Assembly: GCA_965370045.1 (NCBI GenBank)
Contig: CBDUSI010000004.1
Coordinates: forward strand, 1 to 64,000
Source: CAZONU01 sp965370045
GTDB lineage: Bacteria > Planctomycetota > SZUA-567 > JAKLDR01
Direction of reading: 5' to 3'
Length of the DNA: 64,000 nt
Position numbers and translations under genes: made by a program. The notes beneath the pieces were generated by a model that did not search any database, was not told the DNA's origin, and saw nothing but the letters and a program-made list of their open reading frames with translations. This document shows, piece after piece, positions 55,923 through 64,000 of this stretch. Numbering within the stretch: position 1 is the stretch's first letter; every line of letters starts with the position of its first letter.

Positions 55923-56999
55923 CTGGCCACGGGAGCGAAAATCAAGCGCCGCAGGACCCGCCGGGTGCGCGTCGGGCCGCTGGTTATTGGCGGCGGCGCG
56001 CCGCTGTCCGTCCAGAGCATGACCAAGACGCCCGCCGAAGACGTGGCCGGAACCGTGAAGCAGGTGAAACTGCTAGCCCGCGCCGGCGCGGAGCTGGTGC
56101 GCCTGGCCGTGCCGGACCTCGCCGCCGCGGCGGCTTTCGCCAAAGTCAGGAAACGCAGCCCGGTCCCCCTGGTGGCCGACACGCACTTCGACCCGCGCAT
56201 AGCCCTGGCCGCCCTGGAGGCCGGAGCCGACAAGGTCCGGGTCAACCCCGGAAACACCCGCAAGGCGACCCTCAAGGACTTCGCGCGAGAGAGCGCCCGC
56301 CGCAAGGTCCCGGTGCGCATCGGCGTCAATTCCGGATCGGTCTACCACCGAAAGGGCAAGAGGCGCGACCTGGCGCGGGACATGGTCCGCGCGGCGCTTT
56401 CTGCGGCGAAACGTTTCGAGGACTGGGGCCAGCGGAGCATCGTGCTTTCAATGAAGGCGCCCAACGTGACCGACACCGTGCGCGCCTACCGACTGGCGTC
56501 TGAGAAGAGCGACTACCCGCTGCATCTGGGGGTCACCGCCGCGGGTCCGGCGGACCTGGCCGCCGCCAAGAGCCATGCGGCGCTGGGAGCCCTGCTGCTC
56601 GACGGCATCGGCGATACTCTGCGTTTCAGCTACACTGGCGACCCGGTCGCGGAGGTCGAAGCGGGCATCGCGCTGCTCCGCGCCCTGGGATTGCGGCGCG
56701 ACGGTCCCGAGCTGATAAGTTGCCCGACCTGCGGGCGCTGTCGGGTGGATCTCGAAAAGCTGGTTGGCAAGGCGCGCCGCGCGTTGCGAGACCTCAAAAC
56801 GCCGCTGACCGTCGCGGTGATGGGCTGCGTGGTCAACGGCCCGGGCGAGGCCCGGGACGCGGACGTGGGCATGGCCGGCGCGGCCGACGGCAGCATGGTG
56901 CTCTTCGCCGGCGGGAGGCGCTTGCGGCGCATCAAGGGCCAGGCTGCTGCCATCCGCGCGCTGGTGGCCGAGGTCAAGAAGAAGGGGCGGGGGAAGTGA
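55923..56999 (+). CDS. ispG: 4-hydroxy-3-methylbut-2-enyl-diphosphate synthase
   Basis: Fe-S enzyme of the MEP pathway that makes HMBPP, about 358 residues. The N-terminus conserved in the family (KRRRTRRVRVGPLVIGGGAP, then LSVQSMTKTPAEDV) begins upstream of the first GTG (55965), so the start is placed at the CTG at 55923, 5 nt after GGAAAGGGAGAG; no ATG, GTG or TTG lies between the preceding stop (55899) and 55965. Family segments: VPLVADTHFDPRIALAALEA, KVRVNPGN, VRIGVNSGS, and the cluster ligands CPTCGRC and MGCVVNGPGEARDADVGMAG. dxr starts 4 nt before its stop (GTGA). Confidence 0.92.
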   Translation: MATGAKIKRRRTRRVRVGPLVIGGGAPLSVQSMTKTPAEDVAGTVKQVKLLARAGAELVRLAVPDLAAAAAFAKVRKRSPVPLVADTHFDPRIALAALEAGADKVRVNPGNTRKATLKDFARESARRKVPVRIGVNSGSVYHRKGKRRDLARDMVRAALSAAKRFEDWGQRSIVLSMKAPNVTDTVRAYRLASEKSDYPLHLGVTAAGPADLAAAKSHAALGALLLDGIGDTLRFSYTGDPVAEVEAGIALLRALGLRRDGPELISCPTCGRCRVDLEKLVGKARRALRDLKTPLTVAVMGCVVNGPGEARDADVGMAGAADGSMVLFAGGRRLRRIKGQAAAIRALVAEVKKKGRGK

Positions 57000-58147
57000 A
57001 GCGCATCGCCGTCCTGGGCTCGACCGGCTCAATCGGCCGGAGCACGCTGGAGGTGGCCGCCGCTCTCCCCGGCGAGGTGGAGGTCGCGGCCCTGGCCGCG
57101 GGCTCCAGCTGGGAGAAACTCGCCGCGCAGTGCCGGGAGCTGGACTCCACCCCGCTGCTGGCCATGGCCGACGCGGGGGCCGCGGTCAGGCTCGAAGGCG
57201 AGCTGGGGCTGGCCGCCGGCGCCGTGCGCGTGGGCGTCGAGGGCGTGGCCGAGCTGGCCGCGCACCCGGACGTGGACCTGGTGGTTACTGCCATGGTCGG
57301 CGTCGAGGGGCTGCGGCCGACTCTCGCCGCGGTGGAAGCCGGCAAGAGCGTCGCCCTGGCCAACAAGGAGCCGCTGGTCGCCGCCGGAGAGCTGGTGGTG
57401 GCCGCGGCGAAGAAGAGCGGCGCGACGATCCTGCCGGTGGATAGCGAGCACAGCGCGCTCTTTCAGCTCTTGCAGTGCGGCCGGCGGGAGGATCTGGTCC
57501 GGGCGACGCTCTGCGCCTCCGGCGGTCCCTTCCGCGAGTGGCCCGCCGAGAAGATCGAGATCGCCAAGGTGGCCGACGCGCTCAATCATCCCACCTGGAA
57601 CATGGGACCGAAGATAACCGTGGACAGCGCCACGCTGATGAACAAGGGCCTGGAGGTCATCGAGGCCCACTGGCTTTTCGGCCTGCCTTTTGAGGCCATC
57701 GACGTGCTGGTGCAGCCGCAGTCCGTGGTGCACGCCATGCTCGAGTTCTGCGACGGCACCATGCTCAGCCACATGGGCCTGCCGGATATGCGCGTGCCCA
57801 TCCAGTACGCGCTGACCTGGCCGGAGCGCCGGGCGCGCCCCGGCCCGGGGATGACCCTGACCGACCTCAGCGGTTTGAGCTTCCATCGCCCCGACACGAC
57901 GCGTTTTCCCTGCCTGGAGCTGGGCTATCGCGCGGGGCGGGCGGGGGGCACCGCCGGCGCGGTGCTCAACGCCGCCAACGAAGCCGCGGTGGGGCTTTTC
58001 CTGGCCGAGAAGATCCCCTTCGGGCAAATACCGCGGCTGGTGGCCACAGCCCTTGATCAATGCGAACCTGGGGCCGCCGGCAGCCTCGAAGCCGTGCTCG
58101 CCGCCGACCGCCGGGCGCGCGAGTTCGTGGAACGGAGTGCAAGCTAA
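56996..58147 (+). CDS. dxr: 1-deoxy-D-xylulose 5-phosphate reductoisomerase
   Basis: NADPH-dependent enzyme of the MEP pathway, 383 residues. Features: NADPH loop KRIAVLGSTGSIGRSTLEV, LANKEPLVAAGELVVAAAKK, the metal and substrate region LPVDSEHSALFQLLQCG, CASGGPFREW, HPTWNMGPKITVDSATLMNK and GLEVIEAHWLF. All expected active-site residues (D, E, S, H, K) are visible. The GTG start overlaps the ispG stop, and the rseP gene starts directly at the end, so ispG-dxr-rseP form an operon. Confidence 0.96.
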   Translation: MKRIAVLGSTGSIGRSTLEVAAALPGEVEVAALAAGSSWEKLAAQCRELDSTPLLAMADAGAAVRLEGELGLAAGAVRVGVEGVAELAAHPDVDLVVTAMVGVEGLRPTLAAVEAGKSVALANKEPLVAAGELVVAAAKKSGATILPVDSEHSALFQLLQCGRREDLVRATLCASGGPFREWPAEKIEIAKVADALNHPTWNMGPKITVDSATLMNKGLEVIEAHWLFGLPFEAIDVLVQPQSVVHAMLEFCDGTMLSHMGLPDMRVPIQYALTWPERRARPGPGMTLTDLSGLSFHRPDTTRFPCLELGYRAGRAGGTAGAVLNAANEAAVGLFLAEKIPFGQIPRLVATALDQCEPGAAGSLEAVLAADRRAREFVERSAS

Positions 58148-60031
58148 GTGCTGACGCCACTGGAACCTTACTGGCTGATGGTTGTGCCCACCCTGGGCAC
58201 CATGGTGGGGCTGGGCTTCCTGCTCTTCATCCACGAGTTCGGCCACTTCGCGGTGGCCAAGCGCGCGGGGGTTAAGGTCGAGATCTTCTCCCTGGGCATC
58301 GCCCACTTCATCTTTTCCTGGACCTGGAACGGGACGGTCTACGCGTTGAGCTGGCTGCCGCTGGGCGGCTACGTGCGCATGGCCGGGCAGCAGGACCTGG
58401 CTCCTCCGCCTAATCACAAGCCCAAGCCCTGGGAGTACGGCGCCAAGAAGCCCCTGGTGCGCATGGCCATCATCGTCGCCGGGGTGACCATGAACTTCAT
58501 CGGCGGGTGGCTGTGCTACTCGGCCTCGTTCGCGATCGGCCGGGACGTCGACCCGCCCTGGATCGGCAAGTTGGACATCGAGAAACCCGGTCACAAAATG
58601 GCCCACGACGCGGGTTTCAGGAGCGGCGACAAGGTCCTGGAGGTGAACGGCGACCGGGTCTACACCCGCGTGGGCCTGGACATGCGCGTGGCCCGCATCA
58701 CCCCCAAGACGGAGATAGAGCTGCTGGTCGAGCACCGCGACGGCAGGAAAGAGACCGTGCGCGTCAGGACGCTGCCCCGAATGAAGGGCATCTCGACCCT
58801 CACCATCCTCGATCCGGAGCTCATGCCCTGGAAGTGGGAGACCTTACGGGCCGGTTTCACCGCCGAGCCCGTAATGGTCATCACCCCTCTGCCCGAAGAG
58901 CTGGAGAGTAAGGACTTCCGGGAATGGGCCAAGGTCTTCAAGCCGGCGGACATCATCGAGTCCGCCAATGGCAAACGCTGTCGGAGGCCGGCGGACTTCG
59001 ACGAGGTGCTTCGGCACTGCGGCGGCCAGCCCATCCGCTTGAAGGTGCTGGGAGTCGACGGGACCAGGCGGGAAGTGCTTCTGGCCGTCCTGGGAGCGGA
59101 CCTGATCGGAGTGAAGTTCGCCGCGGCCGAGGGCCCCGCCACTGTAGTGGGACTGGAGCCGGGCTTCCCGGCGGACAAGGCGGGCATCAAACCGGGGGAC
59201 CGGCTCTACCTCGGCAAGGGACGCAAGTCCACTTCGGTTGAAGAGTTCAAGGCGGCGGTGCAGCGGGCCAAGGGTCGGCCCATCGCCATCACTGCGGTCA
59301 GTCCCGGCGGCGAGGAGCGCCTCCTGCGCATCGCCCCCAGAGGCGTGTGGTTCTCCGACCCCGGTGGCAAGCGCATCACATACTACAAATCGCCGATGGG
59401 CTTCGCGCAGATCGTCAGGAAGGTCGACCCCGACTCGATGGCCGAGCGCAAGGGGCTCAAGCCCGGCGCCATCCTCCGCACGATCGTGCTGGCGCGCGAT
59501 CCGGCGGCACCGATATACGCGACCTGGGCCCACAAGGAGGAGGAGTACGGTCCCCATAAACTGGAGCTCCGGGAAGAGGGCTCCTCGATCACCTGGAGAA
59601 AGCGGACCCAGATCAGGCTGGATCTGGGCGTGGGCGAGTCACTGGTTGCCGGCTGGTCGGAGACCACCGAGACGCTGCTGAGCACCACGGTCATCCTGCG
59701 CAAGGTGATGAACCGCGAGGTCAGCCCCGGGAAGACGCTCTCCGGGCCGATCAGCATCGTGCGCGTGGCCTACCAGTCGGCGCAGAAGGGCTTCGGGCGG
59801 ATGCTCTGGCTCCTGGGGCTCATCGGAATCTCGCTGGCTTTCTTCAACCTCCTGCCCATCCCGGTGCTCGACGGCGGGCACCTGGTATTCCTGGGCTACG
59901 AGGCCATCTTCCACCGGCCGCCGCCGCCCCGCGTGGTGGAGATCGCCCAGTACACGGGACTGATCCTGATACTGTGTCTCTTCGTTTTCGTGTTCGGCAA
60001 CGATATCTTCAGGTGGGTACAGGGCAGGTAG
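58148..60031 (+). CDS. rseP: Site-2 intramembrane metalloprotease RseP with multiple PDZ domains
   Basis: Membrane zinc protease of 627 residues, longer than the usual 420-450. The catalytic HEFGH (29-33) is in GFLLFIHEFGHFAVAKRAGV, and the third ligand Asp in NLLPIPVLDGGHLVF near the end. Between are two to three PDZ-like domains (for example AHDAGFRSGDKVLEVNGDRV; GFPADKAGIKPGDRLYLGKG; DSMAERKGLKPGAILRTIVL). It cleaves anti-sigma factors in the membrane after a first cut; candidate targets here are the zf-HC2 and FecR proteins. GTG start next to the dxr stop. Confidence 0.94.
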   Translation: MLTPLEPYWLMVVPTLGTMVGLGFLLFIHEFGHFAVAKRAGVKVEIFSLGIAHFIFSWTWNGTVYALSWLPLGGYVRMAGQQDLAPPPNHKPKPWEYGAKKPLVRMAIIVAGVTMNFIGGWLCYSASFAIGRDVDPPWIGKLDIEKPGHKMAHDAGFRSGDKVLEVNGDRVYTRVGLDMRVARITPKTEIELLVEHRDGRKETVRVRTLPRMKGISTLTILDPELMPWKWETLRAGFTAEPVMVITPLPEELESKDFREWAKVFKPADIIESANGKRCRRPADFDEVLRHCGGQPIRLKVLGVDGTRREVLLAVLGADLIGVKFAAAEGPATVVGLEPGFPADKAGIKPGDRLYLGKGRKSTSVEEFKAAVQRAKGRPIAITAVSPGGEERLLRIAPRGVWFSDPGGKRITYYKSPMGFAQIVRKVDPDSMAERKGLKPGAILRTIVLARDPAAPIYATWAHKEEEYGPHKLELREEGSSITWRKRTQIRLDLGVGESLVAGWSETTETLLSTTVILRKVMNREVSPGKTLSGPISIVRVAYQSAQKGFGRMLWLLGLIGISLAFFNLLPIPVLDGGHLVFLGYEAIFHRPPPPRVVEIAQYTGLILILCLFVFVFGNDIFRWVQGR

Positions 60032-60034
60032 AGC

Positions 60035-61309
60035 ATGGCCAGGAAGAAGAAGGTCCGCCGCGACACCGAGCGGCTCAGGAAGGCGGAGGTCGAACGCGCC
60101 CGGGAGGTCACCGAGATACTGCGCGAGGAGCGCGGCGAGGTGACCGGCGAAGTCATCGACATCGCCGCGCGGGACACCGAGCGCTCCCCCGACAAGCAGG
60201 AACTCCTGGACCGCGAGCGCTCCAAGCGGGAGAGCTTCTACTCGGACCTGATCTACAGCCTCTGCAACATCCGCTACGTCGAGCATGAAGCCCGTCTCCT
60301 GTGGGTGAACCTGCTGGCCCACAAGACGGAGATGAGCGACCGGCTGGGCCGCAACGTGGGCATCCGGGTGGCGGCCCTGGACTACTTCAAGAACATCGTG
60401 GGGATGCTCGACGAGGTCAAGATCGTCGGCGGATCGGAGTTCGTCGAAACCGAGCGGCTGGCCGTAACCGACGGGCTGACAGGGGCTTTCAACCACCGGT
60501 ACTTCCAGGACCGCCTGGAGAGAGCAGTCACGCGGGCGCGCGAGCTGTCGCAGCCCCTGTCCCTTTTAATGATTGACATCGATTACTTCAAGCAATACAA
60601 TGACTTAAACGGCCACATTGCTGGGGATGTGGCCCTCCGTGAGATGGCTGCCATCCTCCGCCGCTCGGTCAAGCGCGAGGACACGGTGGCGCGCTATGGC
60701 GGGGAGGAGTTCGCCCTGGTCCTGTTCGAGACCGACAGGACCGAGGCGCGCGGGGTGGCTGAGCGGCTCCGCAAGGCCGTCGAGGAGGTCGACTTCCCCA
60801 ACGAGCGGGTGCTTCCCGGCAGGCACCTGACGGTTAGCGTGGGGCTGGCCAGCTTCCCGGATGACGCGACCGAGCGGGCCGCGCTGATTGCCCGGGCCGA
60901 TCAGGCCCTGTACACGGCCAAGCGCTCCGGGCGAAACCGGGTGTGCTGGCGCTTGGACGACTGCCGGGAAACCGAGCGCATCGCGGCTGCGCAGTTGGGC
61001 GCCTTCTGGCGGCCAGAGAACGCCGCGGAAGGGGAGATACACCGCGCCCGGGTGCGGGACATCTCCCCACAGGGCGCGGCCCTCTCGGTGGAAGCCGCGC
61101 CCGCGCCCGGTGAGTTGATGAGGCTGACGCTTACCGGAGACTTCGTCGGCCGGCAACTGGAGGTTCCCGCGCGGGTCCTCTGGAAGCAGACCGTGCCCGG
61201 AGCCGGGAGCCTGATCGGCGTCGGTTTTGAGCCGCAGGTTGGCGGGGTCCGCGAGGAGCTCAAGAAGCTGGTTTCGGACGCGACCGGCGGCGACGGGACG
61301 GAGAAATGA
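60035..61309 (+). CDS. Diguanylate cyclase (GGDEF) with C-terminal PilZ domain
   Basis: Cytoplasmic protein of 424 residues, 3 nt after rseP. A charged helical N-terminus (1-140) precedes a GGDEF domain at about 142-310: LTGAFNHRYFQDRLERAVTR, metal-binding LMIDIDYFKQYNDLNGHIAGD, and the active-site GGEEF at 222-226. The product-inhibition site is K-x2-D (KRED) where RxxD is expected, so feedback control may be weak. Residues about 335-410 are PilZ-like (RARVRDISPQGAALSVEAAP; PARVLWKQTVPGAGSLIGVG), probably c-di-GMP-binding. It makes and may sense c-di-GMP. Confidence 0.9.
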   Translation: MARKKKVRRDTERLRKAEVERAREVTEILREERGEVTGEVIDIAARDTERSPDKQELLDRERSKRESFYSDLIYSLCNIRYVEHEARLLWVNLLAHKTEMSDRLGRNVGIRVAALDYFKNIVGMLDEVKIVGGSEFVETERLAVTDGLTGAFNHRYFQDRLERAVTRARELSQPLSLLMIDIDYFKQYNDLNGHIAGDVALREMAAILRRSVKREDTVARYGGEEFALVLFETDRTEARGVAERLRKAVEEVDFPNERVLPGRHLTVSVGLASFPDDATERAALIARADQALYTAKRSGRNRVCWRLDDCRETERIAAAQLGAFWRPENAAEGEIHRARVRDISPQGAALSVEAAPAPGELMRLTLTGDFVGRQLEVPARVLWKQTVPGAGSLIGVGFEPQVGGVREELKKLVSDATGGDGTEK

Positions 61310-61342
61310 AGGAACAGGCGAGGGGGATGGGAGCGGGAGAGC

Positions 61343-62470
61343 ATGCCTGAAAAAGGTCAGGAACTCTTCGACATCATGGATGCGGCCCTCAAGCGCCAGC
61401 GCGAGGGTGTTGACGCCACGCAGAAGCGGCAGAAGACCACGCCGGCCAAGCCCAGCGCCCGGCCCGTGAGCCCGTCGGAGATAACACCCCAGCCAACCCA
61501 GCCGGCCCCTTCGGGGTCGGTGACTCAGGTGCAGCCCATTGCGCCGGTGGCGCCGATGGGCGGACCGCCGCCGCAACCTCAGCCCGCAGACTCCGGGCGA
61601 GTCTCTTCGGTCTACACGGAGCGCCTCAGCAGGGTCCCCGACTCGGCCCGCACCGCGCCGGCCGCCGGGACGCTCAGCCCCGGCGAGGTGCTGCGCGGCA
61701 CGGTCTTCACCAGCCAGAAGCCGATTCCCGGCAGCGAGGTCATCGAGCCGGTTGTCGCACCGGACGGCCCGCCGCAGCCCGCCTCGGTGCGGGTACCGGG
61801 CTCCAGCGTGCTGCGTCCGCAGGGCGGACCGATAAGCACGGTGGGTTCGACCATGAGGCCCTCGGGCATATCCGGCGTTTCGACGGTGTCCGGGGTCCAG
61901 TCCGGGGTGTCCGGCCCGCAGCGCAGCGCGGCGATGGCCGGGCAGGGCAGCAAGGCGGGCATCTTCATTTCCACTGAGTTGGCCGTGCTGGCGGTCATCG
62001 GCATGACCCTGGGCCTGGTTTGCGCCTTCTTCCTCGGCTGGCGCGTCGGCGGACGCGCGAAGGATACCATGAGCCCTCCCCGCAGCACCCGCAACGGCAA
62101 GACGAACGGTGAATCCAACGGCGACCTCAAGATCCTCGACCCCAATGGCATGCAACACGTCAACGTGGGCGACAAGCCCAAGACGAACGGCAAGCGTCCG
62201 GTTTCGGTTTCGAAGTCCGGGACGGGGAAGTGGACCGTGGAGGTCATGAGCTACGCCAGGGAGCGTCCGGCCAAGGCCATGGTCGGAAGGCTGGCGCGCG
62301 ACTACAACGTCACCGGCGCGCGCATTGAGCGCCGCGGCCGGAACTTCGCCGTGTGCATAGGCCGGTACAAGAGAGCCGACGACCCCGAAGCCCTCAGGGT
62401 GAAGAGGGCCATTATCGCCAAGAACCCCCGAACCTTTAGCGGTCCGACGGGTATCGTGAAGCTGCGGTAA
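61343..62470 (+). CDS. Membrane protein with Pro/Ser/Thr-rich cytoplasmic part and SPOR-like C-terminus
   Basis: Protein of 375 residues. The first 205 residues are low-complexity (Pro, Ser, Thr, Gln), probably disordered. One membrane helix follows (about 214-236, LAVLAVIGMTLGLVCAFFLG). The C-terminal 80 residues resemble a SPOR-type fold: KWTVEVMSYARERPAKAMVG and AVCIGRYKRADDPEALRVKR. SPOR domains bind denuded septal peptidoglycan, so a cell-envelope role is plausible. It lies 33 nt after the GGDEF-PilZ gene. Confidence 0.72.
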   Translation: MPEKGQELFDIMDAALKRQREGVDATQKRQKTTPAKPSARPVSPSEITPQPTQPAPSGSVTQVQPIAPVAPMGGPPPQPQPADSGRVSSVYTERLSRVPDSARTAPAAGTLSPGEVLRGTVFTSQKPIPGSEVIEPVVAPDGPPQPASVRVPGSSVLRPQGGPISTVGSTMRPSGISGVSTVSGVQSGVSGPQRSAAMAGQGSKAGIFISTELAVLAVIGMTLGLVCAFFLGWRVGGRAKDTMSPPRSTRNGKTNGESNGDLKILDPNGMQHVNVGDKPKTNGKRPVSVSKSGTGKWTVEVMSYARERPAKAMVGRLARDYNVTGARIERRGRNFAVCIGRYKRADDPEALRVKRAIIAKNPRTFSGPTGIVKLR

Positions 62471-62483
62471 GGAGCGACGGAGC

Positions 62484-63386
62484 TTGCCCCCCAAGTCACG
62501 CCCGGAAGCGACGGCCACCGCGCACTGCGTGCCCATGCGCCCGGAGTGCGTGCCCTGCGCGCTCAAGAGCGCGCTGACCGCCGTCCGCCAGGTCTCCAGC
62601 GACGACTGGCTGGCTGCCAAGGTCCTCCAGACGGTGATGGCTGACATGCCCGAGGTGGACCCCGAGCGCAGCCCGGCGGAATACTCCATGGAGGTGCTGG
62701 GCAAGGCCCTCAAGGTGGCCGGCAACGCCGATCCCTACAAGGAGGAGCGCGCCCGCCAGAACGCCGCCGCCCGCGAACTCCTGCCGCTGGCCGAGAAAGC
62801 CCTCGACGGCTCCGACGACCGGCTGGAGACCGCCGCGCGGCTGGCCCTGGCCGGGAACTGCTTCGACCCGCTGCTCGAAGAATTCGACCCCGCCGAGTAC
62901 CTGGAGCGCGCCCTGTCCGAGAAGTCCGCGCGCTTCGACTACGCCGACTTCCGCCAGGCGGCGCGCGCGGCCGAAAGCATCGTCTACGTTCTGGACAACT
63001 GCGGCGAGGCGGTCTTCGACAAGCTGCTGGTCCGCGAGCTGGCCGGCAAGGACCGCTCCATCAGCGTGGCCGTGCGCCACTCGCCGGTGCTCAACGACGC
63101 CACCCGCCAGGAGGCCGAGGAGCTGTCCTTCAGCGACGAGAGCACCATCATTGATCCCGGCAAGGCCATGCTCGGCGTGGTGCTCAGTTACGCCTCCGCG
63201 CAGTTCCGCGAGACGTTCAAGTCCGCGGACATGGTCATCGCCAAGGGCCAGGCCAACTACGAGACGCTGGCCGCGGCCGAGCGGGACATTTTCTTTCTCT
63301 TACAGGTCAAGTGCCAGGTTGTGGCCCAGCATCTGGGCCTTGCGTGCGGCGATGCCTGCCTGGCCTACAGGCGTTCGGGAAGCTAG
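62484..63386 (+). CDS. DUF89 (ARMT1-like) damage-control phosphatase homologue
   Basis: Protein of 300 residues starting at a TTG after GGAGCGACGGAG. Family features: N-terminal Cys pair in ECVPCALKSALTAVR, YKEERARQNAAARELLPLAE, YVLDNCGEAVFDKLLVREL with the metal Asp-Asn, VRHSPVLNDATRQEA, and VIAKGQANYETLAAAERDIF. The family removes phosphate from damaged or overflow sugar phosphates in a metal-dependent way. 14 nt after the SPOR-like gene, so likely the same transcript. Confidence 0.9.
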   Translation: MPPKSRPEATATAHCVPMRPECVPCALKSALTAVRQVSSDDWLAAKVLQTVMADMPEVDPERSPAEYSMEVLGKALKVAGNADPYKEERARQNAAARELLPLAEKALDGSDDRLETAARLALAGNCFDPLLEEFDPAEYLERALSEKSARFDYADFRQAARAAESIVYVLDNCGEAVFDKLLVRELAGKDRSISVAVRHSPVLNDATRQEAEELSFSDESTIIDPGKAMLGVVLSYASAQFRETFKSADMVIAKGQANYETLAAAERDIFFLLQVKCQVVAQHLGLACGDACLAYRRSGS

Positions 63387-63405
63387 AAACACGGAGAGGG
63401 GCACC

Positions 63406-63708
63406 ATGAGTCTGCATTCGAGTCTCAAGAAATCAAACGCTGCCGGCGGGCACCGCAACGTGCTCACGCGCGAGGAGCGTCTGGCCAAGCTCGCCGACGA
63501 GGAGAAGTGGGGCGAGAGCACCGACTCCATCTACGGCCTGCCCAAGGTGCGCAGCATCAAGCTGCGCGTCAAGAAGAAGCCCAAGAAGAAGGACGTCGAG
63601 GGCGAGGGCGAGGCTGTGGCCGGTGAGGAGATCGCCGGTGCCGCTGACGCCGCAGCCGCTCCCGGGACCGCTGCGCCCAGCGCCGGAGGGGCCGAGAAGA
63701 AGAAATAG
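63406..63708 (+). CDS. PVC small basic protein with extended acidic tail
   Basis: Protein of 100 residues. Residues 1-50 match the small basic protein family of Planctomycetes, Verrucomicrobia and Chlamydiae: MSLHSSLKKSN, HRNVLTREERLAKLADEEKW, GLPKVRSIKLRVKKKPKKK. Most members I recall are about 45-60 residues; here an additional Glu/Ala/Gly tail of 45 residues precedes a final KKK. The function is unknown; a ribosome-related role has been suggested by name only. A GGAGAGG ribosome site precedes the ATG. Confidence 0.85.
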   Translation: MSLHSSLKKSNAAGGHRNVLTREERLAKLADEEKWGESTDSIYGLPKVRSIKLRVKKKPKKKDVEGEGEAVAGEEIAGAADAAAAPGTAAPSAGGAEKKK

Positions 63709-63754
63709 CGCTTCGGCCGGGGCCAGCTGGTTCTCACGCAGAAGGGGATAGTAC

Positions 63755-63823
63755 ATGTCCGCCGAGGCCGCCGAGCGGGTGCGCCGCGCGCTGCTGGATG
63801 AGTCGCTGGGGGCCGCATCGTGA
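63755..63823 (+). CDS. Short upstream frame coupled to the aminotransferase
   Basis: A 22-codon frame (MSAEAAERVRRALLDESLGA and two more) with a GAAGGGG ribosome site. Its TGA overlaps the GTG of the aminotransferase (GTGA). It may only load ribosomes onto the next gene, or be a chance frame. Confidence 0.3.
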   Translation: MSAEAAERVRRALLDESLGAAS

Positions 63824-64000
63824 TCTCGAAGCGGGCCCGGAACATGGACTTCTCCGGCATCCGCAAGGTATTCGACCTGGCCAGGGAGGTCGAGAACCCC
63901 CTGGACCTCTCCATCGGCCAGCCGGACTTCGACGTGGCCGACCAGCTCAAGGCCGTCGCCCTGGAGGCGCTGGAGGCCGGCAGGAACAAGTACGCGCCCA
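63820..64000 (+). CDS. Class I/II aminotransferase, N-terminal fragment (runs off the window)
   Basis: The first 60 residues of a PLP-dependent fold type I aminotransferase: FSGIRKVFDLAREVENPLDL, SIGQPDFDVADQLKAVALEA and the start of the NKYAP segment (usually NxYxxxxG). It resembles aspartate or alanine/kynurenine-type transaminases. The GTG at 63820 overlaps the short frame upstream. The rest lies beyond the window. Confidence 0.8.
   Translation, partial: MISKRARNMDFSGIRKVFDLAREVENPLDLSIGQPDFDVADQLKAVALEALEAGRNKYAP

Noticed and set aside
60605..62725. A 706-residue antisense frame opposite the GGDEF and SPOR-like genes
   Set aside because: Low-complexity, no family features, while the plus-strand genes have clear domains.
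1..64000. tRNA, rRNA, tmRNA or complete insertion sequence genes
   Set aside because: No GTTCGA-type T-loop with matching arms, no rRNA-like stretch, no tmRNA near smpB and no transposase family features were found by reading; a dedicated search would settle small RNAs.

Overview
The window is G+C-rich bacterial chromosome (roughly two-thirds G+C by eye) with tightly packed, mostly intact genes. The best taxonomic fit is the PVC superphylum, most likely a planctomycete. Evidence: a PVC 'small basic protein' gene (63406-63708), a SpoVG with a four-cysteine zinc ribbon inserted in its core (53045-53539), several ECF sigma factors paired with FecR-type membrane proteins, an ECF sigma factor fused to an extracellular enzyme, and exported HEAT-like and toroid proteins. 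No rRNA, tRNA, CRISPR array or complete insertion sequence was seen. Several promoters match TTGACA-N17-TATAAT closely, and at least six genes appear to start at the transcription start itself (leaderless).

Layout. 0-7.5 kb: an exported HEAT-like protein, two consecutive ECF sigma/FecR modules (the second FecR protein carries a VCBS/FG-GAP propeller) and an exported terpene-cyclase-fold protein. 7.5-12.6 kb: pabB-pabC-HAD-smpB and a PurF homologue without its nucleophilic cysteine. 12.7-15.4 kb: an unrecognised coiled-coil/actin-like gene pair. 15.5-18.3 kb: a three-gene cassette for a diacetamido uronic acid sugar nucleotide. 19.4-24.3 kb: a complete sugar-type ABC importer with an odd permease. 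24.3-30.6 kb: a PflX-type radical SAM protein, a frameshifted rhamnogalacturonan-lyase-like gene, a FliG-C-like protein and an exported protein. 30.8-34.4 kb: two GT4 glycosyltransferases.

34.4-42.1 kb is a transport and signalling region: EIIA-CBS protein with an ion transporter, LysE exporter, class III cyclase, DUF4832 protein and TSUP permease. 42.2-45.0 kb holds an ECF sigma-GH84-discoidin fusion with a coupled small membrane protein. 45.3-46.9 kb holds the two-gene aspartate-semialdehyde sulfurtransferase system for homocysteine. 46.9-50.2 kb is a repeat island with four inverted-repeat elements whose ends are short iterated motifs; three of them sit in and around a two-domain gene and encode its linkers. 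50.3-55.8 kb: RpoE-like sigma and zinc-finger anti-sigma, an oxidoreductase, spoVG, ispE and an M15-like lipoprotein. 55.9-64 kb: ispG-dxr-rseP, a GGDEF-PilZ protein, a SPOR-like membrane protein, a DUF89 protein, the small basic protein and a partial aminotransferase.

Themes are surface polysaccharide synthesis and uptake, isoprenoid (MEP) synthesis (ispE, ispG, dxr), envelope signalling (four ECF sigma factors, RseP, c-di-GMP and class III cyclases) and anaerobe-type sulfur and radical chemistry. The strongest candidates for undescribed biology are the iterated-motif elements and their domain gene, the actin-like/coiled-coil pair, and the sigma-GH84 fusion.
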